Origin: CAVRJC01 sp964505725
GTDB taxonomy: Bacteria > Actinomycetota > Acidimicrobiia > IMCC26256 > DASPTH01
NCBI GenBank assembly: GCA_964505725.1
Contig: CAZDJK010000022.1
Coordinates: forward strand, 1-17,778
Length of the DNA: 17,778 nt
Direction: 5' to 3'
The notes under the pieces were generated by a model. It was not told the origin of the DNA. It saw only the letters and a program-made list of their open reading frames with translations, and did not search any database. The position numbers were made by a program, and so were the translations under genes. Below, in pieces: positions 6,935 to 14,286 of this stretch. Within the stretch, counting starts at the first letter, position 1. The number at the start of each line of letters is the position of its first letter.

Positions 6935-7716
6935 GGCGCTGCCTCCGCGACGGAGCCGGCCGGCTCGGGCGCGTCCGCGTCCGCGGCCTCGGCCTCCTGA
7001 CGCTCGGGCCGCGGCTTGAGCTCGTCGAGGGAGCCGGTGTCGTTGCACTTCACCAGTGCGGCCCCGTGCGGGGAGAGCTCGAACACGGTCACCGAGGCGG
7101 GCGACACCACGATCCGCTGGAACAGGTCGAGGTGCACGCCGGTGAAGTGCGCGATCGCGGCCTTGATCGGGTCGGCGTGGGACACGACCACGACGAGCTC
7201 GCCCGTGTGCTCGGCGACCACCGCCTCGAGCGCGGCGACCATGCGGGCCTGCATCTCGGTGAGCGACTCGCCGCTCGGGAACCGGGCGCGCGAAGGCGCG
7301 CGCTGGACCGTGCGCCACAGGTCGGTCTTCGCGAGCTCCGAGAGCTTCCCGCCGGTCCACTCGCCGTAGTCCGCTTCGAGCACGCCGGGAAGCGGGAGGA
7401 CGGGCAGACCGTGGTGGGCCGCGATGGCCTCCGCCGTCTGGGTCGTGCGCTCGATCGGGCTCGCGTACACGGCTGCGACCGGCAGGTCCGCGAGGCGTGC
7501 GCCGAGCGCAGCGGCCTGGTCGCGCCCCGCATCGGAGAGGTCGATGCCGGGCGTGCGGCCCGAGAGGAGCGGCCCGGTCTGGGCCGTCACCGCGTGCCGC
7601 GCGAGGAGGAGCCGGGTGGCGGGAGGCGGCTTCGGGGCCTGCGGCTCCTCGGTCTCGGCCGCGTCGGAGGCCGCCTCGGACGCCACGTCGCTCGCCGGCG
7701 TCGCAATGTCGGTCAT
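6931..7716 (-). CDS. MSMEG_4193-type histidine phosphatase (phosphoglycerate mutase-like)
   Basis: Histidine-phosphatase superfamily member, 261 residues. The nucleophile motif is LLLARHAVTAQTG (Arg40, His41), followed by the subfamily motif LSGRTPGIDLS, SPIERTTQTAEAI (Arg90), a candidate acid Glu114 in VLEADYGEW, and the second His in VVSHADPIKA (His180). It therefore has the full catalytic set and is probably a phosphatase rather than a mutase; the substrate is unknown. The first 33 residues are an Ala/Pro/acid-rich extension, and the C-terminal 30 residues are also low-complexity and acidic. The ATG at 7716 lies 7 nt after a TAGAGT hexamer, and a GGAGAA is also adjacent. It heads an operon with DUF3090 (4-nt overlap) and the PI3/4-kinase-like gene and is divergent from DUF3151-gmd. 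Confidence 0.9.
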   Translation of the reverse strand: MTDIATPASDVASEAASDAAETEEPQAPKPPPATRLLLARHAVTAQTGPLLSGRTPGIDLSDAGRDQAAALGARLADLPVAAVYASPIERTTQTAEAIAAHHGLPVLPLPGVLEADYGEWTGGKLSELAKTDLWRTVQRAPSRARFPSGESLTEMQARMVAALEAVVAEHTGELVVVVSHADPIKAAIAHFTGVHLDLFQRIVVSPASVTVFELSPHGAALVKCNDTGSLDELKPRPERQEAEAADADAPEPAGSVAEAAP

Positions 7717-7723
7717 TTCTCCG

Positions 7724-7729
7724 ACTCTA
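7724..7729 (-). promoter_or_regulatory. -10-like hexamer of the phosphatase operon
   Basis: TAGAGT on the minus strand, 7 nt before the ATG at 7716, placing the expected transcript start at or next to the start codon. No convincing -35 is seen. Confidence 0.4.
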
Positions 7730-7742
7730 CCGGGGCGGTCGG

Positions 7743-7748
7743 TACATT
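7743..7748 (+). promoter_or_regulatory. -10-like hexamer upstream of DUF3151
   Basis: TACATT on the plus strand, 8 nt before an in-frame TTG at 7757 and 29 nt before ATG 7778. It lies about 13 bp from the divergent TAGAGT, so the two promoters are nearly back to back. Confidence 0.35.
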
Positions 7749-7777
7749 CTTCCTCGTTGACCGGTCAGCCGATCTCG

Positions 7778-8217
7778 ATGTCGCCACAAGGCCCGGGCGA
7801 GACGATCCTCGAGCGGGAGTCCCCCCAGGTGCTCTCCGACCTCGCGGACGCGCTCGCCCATCCGGAGGCGGATCGGCGGGACGAGGTGGCGGCCGTCGTG
7901 GGCCGCCACCCTCGTTTTCTCGACGCGTGGGCACGCCTCGGCGAGCTCGCGCGCGACGACGTGGAGGCGTACGCATGCTTCCGCGTCGGCTACCACCGCG
8001 GGCTCGACCGTCTTCGCCAGGCTGGATGGCGCGGATCGGGCTACGTCCGGTGGCGTCACGAGCCCAACCGGGGGTTCCTGCGCGCGCTCGACGGGTTGCG
8101 CGGCACCGCGGTGCGCATCGGCGAGACCGACGAAGCGGTGCGGTGCGACGAATTCCTGCACCAGCTCGAACCCGACTGGGATCGGCTGGCGAGAGACGCC
8201 ACGGGTAACGTCGCCGG

Positions 8218-8221
<4 letters not shown>
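7778..8221 (+). CDS. DUF3151 family protein
   Basis: A 147-residue, all-helical-looking protein recognised as DUF3151 by VGRHPRFLDAWARLGELA, YACFRVGYHRGLDRLRQAGW and HEPNRGFLRALDGL, then a C-terminal GETDEAVRCDEFLHQLEPDW. The family is actinobacterial and its function is unknown; the helical repeats suggest a TPR-like scaffold (inference). The start is uncertain: ATG 7778 gives MSPQGPGETI, while TTG 7757 in the same frame lies 8 nt behind a TACATT hexamer and would add seven residues. Neither has a clear ribosome site. The stop overlaps the start of gmd by 4 nt (ATGA), so the two are translationally coupled. Confidence 0.83.
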
Positions 8222-9210
<989 letters not shown>

Positions 9211-9242
9211 CCCGCCGGTCGCGAATAGAGCGAGCGCGAGCG

Positions 9243-9271
9243 ACCTGCGAGCCGACGGCCGTCGCGCAGGT
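9243..9271. terminator. Inverted repeat between gmd and purE
   Basis: Stem ACCTGCG/CGCAGGT (9243-9249 with 9265-9271) encloses the palindrome CGACGGCCGTCG, giving a strong GC hairpin of about 11 bp. No T-tract follows. It could end the gmd transcript or be an operator, because its right arm touches the purE -10 hexamer. Confidence 0.4.
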
Positions 9272-9276
9272 ATCCT
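9271..9276 (+). promoter_or_regulatory. -10-like hexamer of purE (leaderless start)
   Basis: TATCCT, 8 nt upstream of GTG 9285. No Shine-Dalgarno-like sequence lies between it and the start codon, so leaderless transcription is likely. Confidence 0.45.
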
Positions 9277-9284
9277 GCGTCGCG

Positions 9285-9785
9285 GTGAGCGAGGTCAAGC
9301 TGGTGGGCGTGATCATGGGGAGCGACAGCGACCTCGCGGTGATGCAGGGCGCGGTCGACGTGCTGCGCGAGCTCGGCGTGCCGCACGAGGTGCGCATCGT
9401 CTCGGCCCACCGCACGCCCGACGTGATGTACGAGTACGCGTCGTCGGCGGTCGCACGCGGGCTCCGCGTGGTCATCGCCGGCGCGGGTGGCGCCGCGCAC
9501 CTCCCGGGGATGACCGCGTCGATGACCACGCTGCCCGTGATCGGCGTGCCCGTGCCGCTCGCACAGCTCGACGGGCTCGACTCGCTGCTCTCGATCGTGC
9601 AGATGCCCGACGGCATCCCGGTCGCGACGGTGGGCGTCGGCAAGGCGCGCAACGCCGGCTTGCTCGCGGCCCGCATCCTGGCCGCCACCGACGACGCCCT
9701 CCGGGCGCGCCTCGACGCCTACCAGGCGGCGCTGGGCGAGAGCGTCCGCGAGAAGGACACCCGCCTGCGCGACGGGTCGGGCTGA
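9285..9785 (+). CDS. purE: 5-(carboxyamino)imidazole ribonucleotide mutase (PurE)
   Basis: Converts N5-CAIR to CAIR in purine synthesis; a small cytosolic, usually octameric enzyme. The 166 residues carry the class I PurE pattern: VIMGSDSDLAVM near the N-terminus, the substrate-binding SAHRTPD, IAGAGGAAHLPGM, LPVIGVPVPL and VQMPDGIPVATV. Length and motifs are complete. GTG 9285 is chosen from the TATCCT hexamer 8 nt upstream and because the protein then begins VSEVKLVGVIMG, the usual N-terminal strand. The partner purK is not in the window. It converges with the crotonase gene, leaving a single base between the two stops. Confidence 0.95.
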   Translation: MSEVKLVGVIMGSDSDLAVMQGAVDVLRELGVPHEVRIVSAHRTPDVMYEYASSAVARGLRVVIAGAGGAAHLPGMTASMTTLPVIGVPVPLAQLDGLDSLLSIVQMPDGIPVATVGVGKARNAGLLAARILAATDDALRARLDAYQAALGESVREKDTRLRDGSG

Positions 9786-9786
9786 G

Positions 9787-10575
9787 TCAACGGCCGCGGA
9801 AGACCGCGGGACGCTTCTCGACGAACGAGGCGACGCCTTCTCGGGCGTCCTCGGTGCCCATGCTCCGCGCCATCCACTCCGCCTCGTGCGCGAGGTGGGT
9901 CTCGAACGAGGACTCGAGGCTCGAGTGGATCAGGCGCTTGGCACCCGCGTAGGCGCGGGTGGGCCCGGCCGCGAGCTGCGCCGCCAGCGCGGCGGCTTCG
10001 CCGGCGACGTCGTCGTCGGGCACCACCTTGGTGACCAGGCCCCAGTCGAGCGCCTCCTCGGCCGACAGGACCCGGTTGGTCAGAGTGAGCTCGAGCGCGC
10101 GTCGCACGCCGACGAGACGCGGCAGGAACCAGCTCGACGCGCCGTCGGGCGTCAACGCGATGCCGGTGTACGCCATCACGAACTTCGTCGACTCGCCGGC
10201 GACCGCGATGTCGGACGCGCCCAGCAGTCCCATGCCCGCACCCGCGACGCTGCCGTGTACGCCCGCCACGACCGGGGCGTCGCCACGCACCAGCGACTCG
10301 ATCGCCGGGTGCAGGGCGCCGATGACCTCGCGCAGGTAGTGCGGGAGGTCGTCTGCGTGGGCGGCGAAGTCCTTCACGTCGCCCCCGGCGCAGAAGCGCG
10401 CCCCGGCTCCGGTGAGCAGCACTGCGCGCACGCCGTCGTCGGCGGCGATGTCGATGCTCGCCGAGCGGAGCTCGCGGGCGAGGCCGAGATCGACGCCGTT
10501 GGCGTGCTCCGGCCGGTTCAGGGTGAGGTGCGCAACCCCGTCGCGCACCTCGAGCAGGATCGAGTCGTAGGCCAT
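9787..10575 (-). CDS. Enoyl-CoA hydratase/isomerase family protein (PaaG-like)
   Basis: Crotonase-fold acyl-CoA enzyme of 262 residues. Oxyanion-hole segments are FCAGGDVKDF (61-70) and GSVAGAGMGLLGASDI (108-123). In place of the second catalytic Glu of classic hydratases it has Asp144 in LTPDGASSWFLPRLVG, the pattern of 1,2-epoxyphenylacetyl-CoA isomerase (PaaG) and related Delta3-Delta2-enoyl-CoA isomerases. Isomerase-type chemistry is therefore more likely than straight hydration, though its pathway cannot be told because no other beta-oxidation or phenylacetate gene is adjacent. ATG 10575 (MAYDSILLEVRDG) is supported by a TAACAT hexamer 8 nt upstream. Upstream of it lies a block of strong inverted repeats that could act as a long leader if transcription starts further out. 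Confidence 0.9.
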   Translation of the reverse strand: MAYDSILLEVRDGVAHLTLNRPEHANGVDLGLARELRSASIDIAADDGVRAVLLTGAGARFCAGGDVKDFAAHADDLPHYLREVIGALHPAIESLVRGDAPVVAGVHGSVAGAGMGLLGASDIAVAGESTKFVMAYTGIALTPDGASSWFLPRLVGVRRALELTLTNRVLSAEEALDWGLVTKVVPDDDVAGEAAALAAQLAAGPTRAYAGAKRLIHSSLESSFETHLAHEAEWMARSMGTEDAREGVASFVEKRPAVFRGR

Positions 10576-10583
10576 GCGATGGG

Positions 10584-10589
10584 ATGTTA
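10584..10589 (-). promoter_or_regulatory. -10-like hexamer of the crotonase gene (leaderless start)
   Basis: TAACAT on the minus strand, 8 nt before ATG 10575. No ribosome site lies in the gap. Confidence 0.45.
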
Positions 10590-10593
10590 CGGA

Positions 10594-10735
10594 CCGCACG
10601 GGCGGTGCACCCTGCCGGGAGACTGGTAGCCCCGCCCGGGGGCAACGGGCGGGAGCTACGTCGAGAGACACCTCGTGCGGGCGGGGGGCCGTCCGTCCGC
10701 ACGAGGACTGTCTCTCACCGGGGCCGCCCGTGCGG
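10594..10735 (-). ncRNA. Candidate structured RNA or long 5' leader (unknown family)
   Basis: An outer perfect 12-bp inverted repeat, CCGCACGGGCGG (10594-10605) with CCGCCCGTGCGG (10724-10735), encloses two further hairpins. H1 (10626-10659) pairs GTAGC-CCCGCCCG with CGGGCGGG-(A)-GCTAC around a 7-nt loop. H2 (10663-10716) pairs GAGAGACA and CCTCGTGCGG with CCGCACGAGG and TGTCTCTC with a 2-nt bulge, about 18 bp. The result is a closed multi-branch fold with one outer stem and two arms. Minus is the favoured strand because a TAGCGT hexamer (10757-10762) lies just outside the outer stem on that strand and the next gene is the minus-strand crotonase. It could be a small RNA or a cis-regulatory leader. 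I do not recognise the family. Confidence 0.4.
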
Positions 10736-10756
10736 AGGAGCGGCGTTGTGGGGAGC

Positions 10757-10762
10757 ACGCTA
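10757..10762 (-). promoter_or_regulatory. Possible -10 hexamer for the structured RNA
   Basis: TAGCGT on the minus strand. Transcription would start near 10749, about 14 nt before the outer stem. The hexamer alone is weak evidence. Confidence 0.25.
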
Positions 10763-10842
10763 CGCCTCCCCCCGGAAGCAGGCTCCCAGACCGGCGGAAA
10801 GATCCGGTAAAGAAGCGCCGAACCCCCTCCCCTCCTGCGAGG

Positions 10843-10883
10843 TTGCGTCACTCAGGCGGACTATTTCCGCCCGAGTGACGCAA
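10843..10883 (-). terminator. Long hairpin after the ABC permease gene
   Basis: TTGCGTCACTC pairs with GAGTGACGCAA (11 bp), then after one mismatch GGCGGA pairs with TCCGCC (6 bp) around a 5-nt loop. It lies 24 nt past the permease stop and is the best candidate transcript end for the ABC operon. No T-run follows on either strand, so it would be a T-tract-less terminator or a 3' stabiliser. Confidence 0.5.
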
Positions 10884-10906
10884 GGTCGGGGGTGGGGGGG
10901 GTCGGG

Positions 10907-13459
10907 CTACTCCGTGTGGATGGAGCGGAGGATGTCGAGGCGGGAGGCGCGGCGAGCGGGCCAGGCGGCCGCGATCACACCGAAGAACCCTGCGAGCACG
11001 ACGATCACCAGGAGCTGCACCGGGGCGAGCGAGAACTTGTCGATGCCCTGGTCGGACAGCGCACGCACCATCGCCCACGCGAACGCGACGCCGATCACGA
11101 GACCGAGCAGGGTGCCGAGCAGGGCGATGATCACCGATTCCCACCGCACCGTCTGACGGAGTTGCTTGCGCGACATGCCGACGGCGCGCAGGAGCCCCAG
11201 CTCGTGCGTGCGCTCGATGATCGACAGGCCGAGCGTGTTGGCGATCCCGAAGAGCGCGATCACGATGGCGAAGAAGAGGAGCGCGTAGATCAGGTTCAGC
11301 AACTGGTTGATCTGACCGGCCTGCGATGCCTTGAACTGGTCGCGCGTCTGCAGCTCGGGCCCCGGGTACTGCTTCAGCACCTGCTTCAGCGCGGCCGTGT
11401 TCTCGGGTGTGACCCCGTTGGTGGTCTTCACGTAGATCTGGGCGTCGAACTGGTCGGCGAAGTTGGCCTCGTACGCGTCGAGGCCGACGACCCAGTCCGC
11501 GAAGCCCGCCTGCTTGTAGATCACCTGCACCGTGAAGACCTTGGTCCCGGTCTGGGCGAACTGGATCGGCACCTTTGAGCCGATGTGCAGGTTGTTGTCG
11601 GTGGCCTGGTGCTCGAGCACCGCGAGGCCGGTGGGGCCGAGGTCGTTGAACGAGCCCTGCACCGCCTCGAGGTCGAACACGGACGGGATCAGCTTCGGAT
11701 CGGCGGCGTTCAGCTGGGTCACCGATCCCTCGATCTCGGCCTGCCCCTGGCGGACCCCCATGACCGAGTGGACGTTCGGCACCGCCGCGAGCTGTTGCTC
11801 CGCGGTGACGGGGATCGTCCCCAGGCCGAACCCGGTGTTGGTCACGACGTAGTCGGCCTTCATCGAACGGTCTAGCGCCGCGTTGATCGACTTGCGGGCG
11901 GAGGCGCCGAAGATCGTGATCAGCCCGACGAGCCCGACGCCGATCATGAGCGCGGCCGCGGTGGCCGACGTGCGCTTCGGGTTCCGCATCGCGTTCTCGC
12001 GCGCCAGCGCCCCGGGGATGCCCCGGATGCGGCGGATCGGCGCGCCGAGCACCGAGCTGATGGGCCCTGCGATCGTGGGCCCGAGCACCGCGACACCGAG
12101 GAAGGCGATCGCGATACCGGCGCCGACCGCCAGCAGGCTCCCACCGCTGCTGAACAGGCCCACTGCGAGCAGGAGCAGGCCGACCACCACGATGAGCGCA
12201 CCGACGAGGGCGCGGCGCCGCGAGGAGCCCGACCGGTCGATCGACACGTCCTGCATCGCGGCGATCGGCGGCGTGCGCGACGCCTTGAGCGCCGGGAAGA
12301 TCGCGGCGACCACGGTGACGACGAGGCCGGTCACGAACGACCAGATGATGGCGGACGCGGGGATCACGATCCCGCCGGCCGGAATGTCGATCCCGAAGGC
12401 GGCGAGCAGCGCCTTGAGCGCGGCGGCGAGCAGGATTCCGCCGAAGAACCCGATGATCGAGGCAGTCAGGCCGACGAGCACGGCTTCGAGCAGCACCGAC
12501 CCGAGCACCTGTCGGGTGTCGGCGCCGATGGCCCGGAGAAGGGCGAGCTCGCGACCGCGCTGGGCGACGATGATCGAGAAGGTGTTGAAGATGATGAACG
12601 AACCGACGAGCAGCGCGATGACTCCGAACACCAACAGGAACGTGTTGAAGAACGACAGGTTGTCCTTGATGTTGTTCTGGGTCTCGGTGGTGATGGCCTT
12701 GCCGCTCAGCACCTCGATGTTCCGGGTCTGGTCGGGGTGCTCGCGGAAGGTTGCCCGGATGTTGTGGACCACCTCGTCCTGCGACACGCCGGGGTCGGCC
12801 TTCACCTCGATGGAGTCGAAGGTGCCCGGCTCGCCGAGCACCCGCGCCGCGGTGCCTGGCGTGAAGGCCACGATGGTCGCGCCCAGCGGGCTGTCGGCGG
12901 TGCCGAACTTGACGATGCCGGTGAGCCGGTAGTCGGCGCGCCCGTCCTTCGTGATCACGGGCACGGTGTCGCCGACCTTGTAGCCCGCGTCGTCTGCGCT
13001 CTTCTTGTCGATCAGGATCTCGTTGGGAGCGCGTGGCCCGTGCCCCTCCACCACGTGGATGGTGCTCAGGTCACGGTCGGGGATGTACGCGAACCCGAGG
13101 GTGGGCGCGCCGCGACCGTTGCTCCCGAGCACCTGGTCGTGCTTGTCGACGATCACGGCGATGCCCTGAACCGTCCCGTCGGCCTCCGCGACGCCGGGAG
13201 CCGACCGCACGAGGGGGAGCAGCGTGTCGCTGATGCGGCCGCGGCCCGAGCCGAACTGGCCGCTGAACGCCTCCTTTGCCCGCACGACCGCGTCGGTGTG
13301 CTGGTAGATGTCGCTGAAGAGGTTGTCGAACGTGCGCGAGATGGTGGCGGTGAGCACGAAGGTGCCAGACACGAAGGCCACGCCGAGCATCACTGCGACG
13401 CCGGTGAGGAGGAACCGGACCTTCTTCGCCAGGATCCCGTTGCGGGTGACCTTCCACAT
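10907..13459 (-). CDS. ABC transporter permease, FtsX/MacB-like, two-domain
   Basis: An 850-residue membrane protein made of two similar halves. It has an N-terminal span (about 14-40, LLTGVAVMLGVAFVSGTFVL), a large extracytoplasmic domain (about 40-270), and then a FtsX core with spans near 275-300 and two more to about 390, which includes AQRGRELALLRAIGADTRQVLGS. Four more hydrophobic segments or linkers with RENAMRNPKRTSATAAALMIGVG start the second half. A second outer domain (about 530-720) leads to the final FtsX core, IERTHELGLLRAVGMSRKQLRQ, ending AAWPARRASRLDILRSI. Such proteins are mechanotransmitters or exporters for lipids, lipoproteins, peptides or antibiotics; the cargo here is unknown. 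The ATG at 13459 lies 16 nt after the stop of its ATPase partner. The start has no clear ribosome site, so translational coupling is likely. Confidence 0.93.
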   Translation of the reverse strand: MWKVTRNGILAKKVRFLLTGVAVMLGVAFVSGTFVLTATISRTFDNLFSDIYQHTDAVVRAKEAFSGQFGSGRGRISDTLLPLVRSAPGVAEADGTVQGIAVIVDKHDQVLGSNGRGAPTLGFAYIPDRDLSTIHVVEGHGPRAPNEILIDKKSADDAGYKVGDTVPVITKDGRADYRLTGIVKFGTADSPLGATIVAFTPGTAARVLGEPGTFDSIEVKADPGVSQDEVVHNIRATFREHPDQTRNIEVLSGKAITTETQNNIKDNLSFFNTFLLVFGVIALLVGSFIIFNTFSIIVAQRGRELALLRAIGADTRQVLGSVLLEAVLVGLTASIIGFFGGILLAAALKALLAAFGIDIPAGGIVIPASAIIWSFVTGLVVTVVAAIFPALKASRTPPIAAMQDVSIDRSGSSRRRALVGALIVVVGLLLLAVGLFSSGGSLLAVGAGIAIAFLGVAVLGPTIAGPISSVLGAPIRRIRGIPGALARENAMRNPKRTSATAAALMIGVGLVGLITIFGASARKSINAALDRSMKADYVVTNTGFGLGTIPVTAEQQLAAVPNVHSVMGVRQGQAEIEGSVTQLNAADPKLIPSVFDLEAVQGSFNDLGPTGLAVLEHQATDNNLHIGSKVPIQFAQTGTKVFTVQVIYKQAGFADWVVGLDAYEANFADQFDAQIYVKTTNGVTPENTAALKQVLKQYPGPELQTRDQFKASQAGQINQLLNLIYALLFFAIVIALFGIANTLGLSIIERTHELGLLRAVGMSRKQLRQTVRWESVIIALLGTLLGLVIGVAFAWAMVRALSDQGIDKFSLAPVQLLVIVVLAGFFGVIAAAWPARRASRLDILRSIHTE

Positions 13460-13475
13460 GATCAGACGGCCGCGT

Positions 13476-14228
13476 TCAGGCCCCGAGGCTCTTCATCTTG
13501 TCGAGCACGGACGACGCGGTCGGCGCGTGGAGCTCGTCGACGATCCGGCCGTCTTCGAGGAACACGACCCGGTTGGCGTAGCTGGCCGCGTTGGGGTCGT
13601 GGGTGACCATCACCGTGGTCTGGCCGAGCTCGTCGACCGCCTTGCGCATGAAGGTGAGAATCTCGTTCCCCGAGCGCGAGTCGAGGTTGCCGGTGGGCTC
13701 GTCGGCGAAGACGATGTCGGGGCGGCTGAGGAGCGCGCGCGCCACCGCGACCCGCTGCTGCTGCCCGCCCGAGAGCTCGGCCGGCCGGTGCGTGAGGCGA
13801 TCCTGTAGGCGCACGGTCGTGACGACGGTGTCGAGCCACTGCGGGTCGGGCTTGCGGCCTGCGAGCGACATCGGCAGCGTGATGTTCTCCAGCGCGTTGA
13901 GCGTGGGGATCAGGTTGTACGCCTGGAACACGAAGCCGAGCTTGTCGCGCCGGAGCAGCGTGAGGTGCTTCTCGCTCATGTGGCTGATCGCGATGTCGCC
14001 GAGGAAGATCTCCCCCGACGTGAGCCGGTCGAGGCCCGCCATGCAGTGGAGCAGGGTGGACTTGCCCGACCCCGACGGGCCCATGATGGCGGTCAGTCGT
14101 GACGTCTCGAACTCGACCGTGATCCCGTCGAGCGCGTGCACTGCGGCGTTGCCCTCGCCGTAGATCTTCTGTGCGTCCTGGGCTCGGGCGGCAACCTCGG
14201 TGCGCGGAGGATCCATCGTGTTCGTCAC
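13476..14228 (-). CDS. ABC transporter ATP-binding protein, MacB/LolD-like
   Basis: A 250-residue cytoplasmic ATPase that drives the FtsX-type permease downstream. All ATPase motifs are present: Walker A GPSGSGKS (50-57), the Q-loop in FVFQAYNLIPTLNALENITLP, signature LSGGQQQRVAVARAL, Walker B IVFADEPTGNLD, and the H-loop VMVTHDP. The NLIPTLNALENI and EPTGNLDS patterns place it in the MacB/LolD/FtsE group of ATPases. GTG 14228 is chosen because a GGAG lies 7 nt upstream; ATG 14216 is also possible, and longer frames to 14315 would run into the lgt gene. A TAGGGT hexamer at 14261-14266 gives a leader of about 25 nt, so this operon, unlike its neighbours, seems to use a conventional leader. Confidence 0.93.
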   Translation of the reverse strand: MTNTMDPPRTEVAARAQDAQKIYGEGNAAVHALDGITVEFETSRLTAIMGPSGSGKSTLLHCMAGLDRLTSGEIFLGDIAISHMSEKHLTLLRRDKLGFVFQAYNLIPTLNALENITLPMSLAGRKPDPQWLDTVVTTVRLQDRLTHRPAELSGGQQQRVAVARALLSRPDIVFADEPTGNLDSRSGNEILTFMRKAVDELGQTTVMVTHDPNAASYANRVVFLEDGRIVDELHAPTASSVLDKMKSLGA

Positions 14229-14235
14229 GGGGCGG

Positions 14236-14239
14236 CTCC
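14236..14239 (-). promoter_or_regulatory. Ribosome-binding site of the ABC ATPase gene
   Basis: GGAG on the minus strand, 7 nt before GTG 14228. It decides this start over ATG 14216. Confidence 0.5.
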
Positions 14240-14260
14240 GGGTGGGGTGGGGGATCTTCC

Positions 14261-14266
14261 ACCCTA
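14261..14266 (-). promoter_or_regulatory. -10-like hexamer of the ABC operon
   Basis: TAGGGT on the minus strand in the 58-nt gap after lgt, about 33 nt before the ATPase start. It suggests the ABC pair has its own promoter. Confidence 0.35.
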
Positions 14267-14286
14267 TGCGGCGGCCCGCGCTGGGA

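Larger units (their letters stand above)
10576..10906. other. 331-nt gene-free region rich in inverted repeats
   Basis: The only long gap in the window, between the ABC permease stop and the crotonase start (both minus strand). It holds the crotonase -10 (10584-10589), a nested inverted-repeat cluster (10594-10735), smaller hairpins (GGGGAG/CTCCCC at 10750-10771; ACCGG/CCGGT at 10790-10808) and a long hairpin (10843-10883), flanked by C-rich and G-rich tracts. The open frames here show no recognisable protein. Confidence 0.6.

Noticed and set aside
10594..10615. T-box-like AGGGTGCACCGC on the minus strand
   Set aside because: Deviates from the T-box core, the downstream gene is not amino-acid related, and no specifier-loop structure was recognised.
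10594..10735. Resemblance to the actinobacterial 6C RNA (two hairpins with C-rich loops on the minus strand)
   Set aside because: Only one loop has six consecutive C residues, the outer 12-bp closing stem is not part of what I recall of that motif, and no terminal T-run follows; kept as unknown.
10765..10790. CCGGAAGCAGG resembling the SRP RNA apical motif
   Set aside because: The GGAAGGAGCA-type core is incomplete and the flanks do not form the SRP hairpin.
12737..13606. Plus-strand open frame opposite the ABC genes
   Set aside because: Its translation resembles no family and the opposite strand encodes an unmistakable ABC permease and ATPase.
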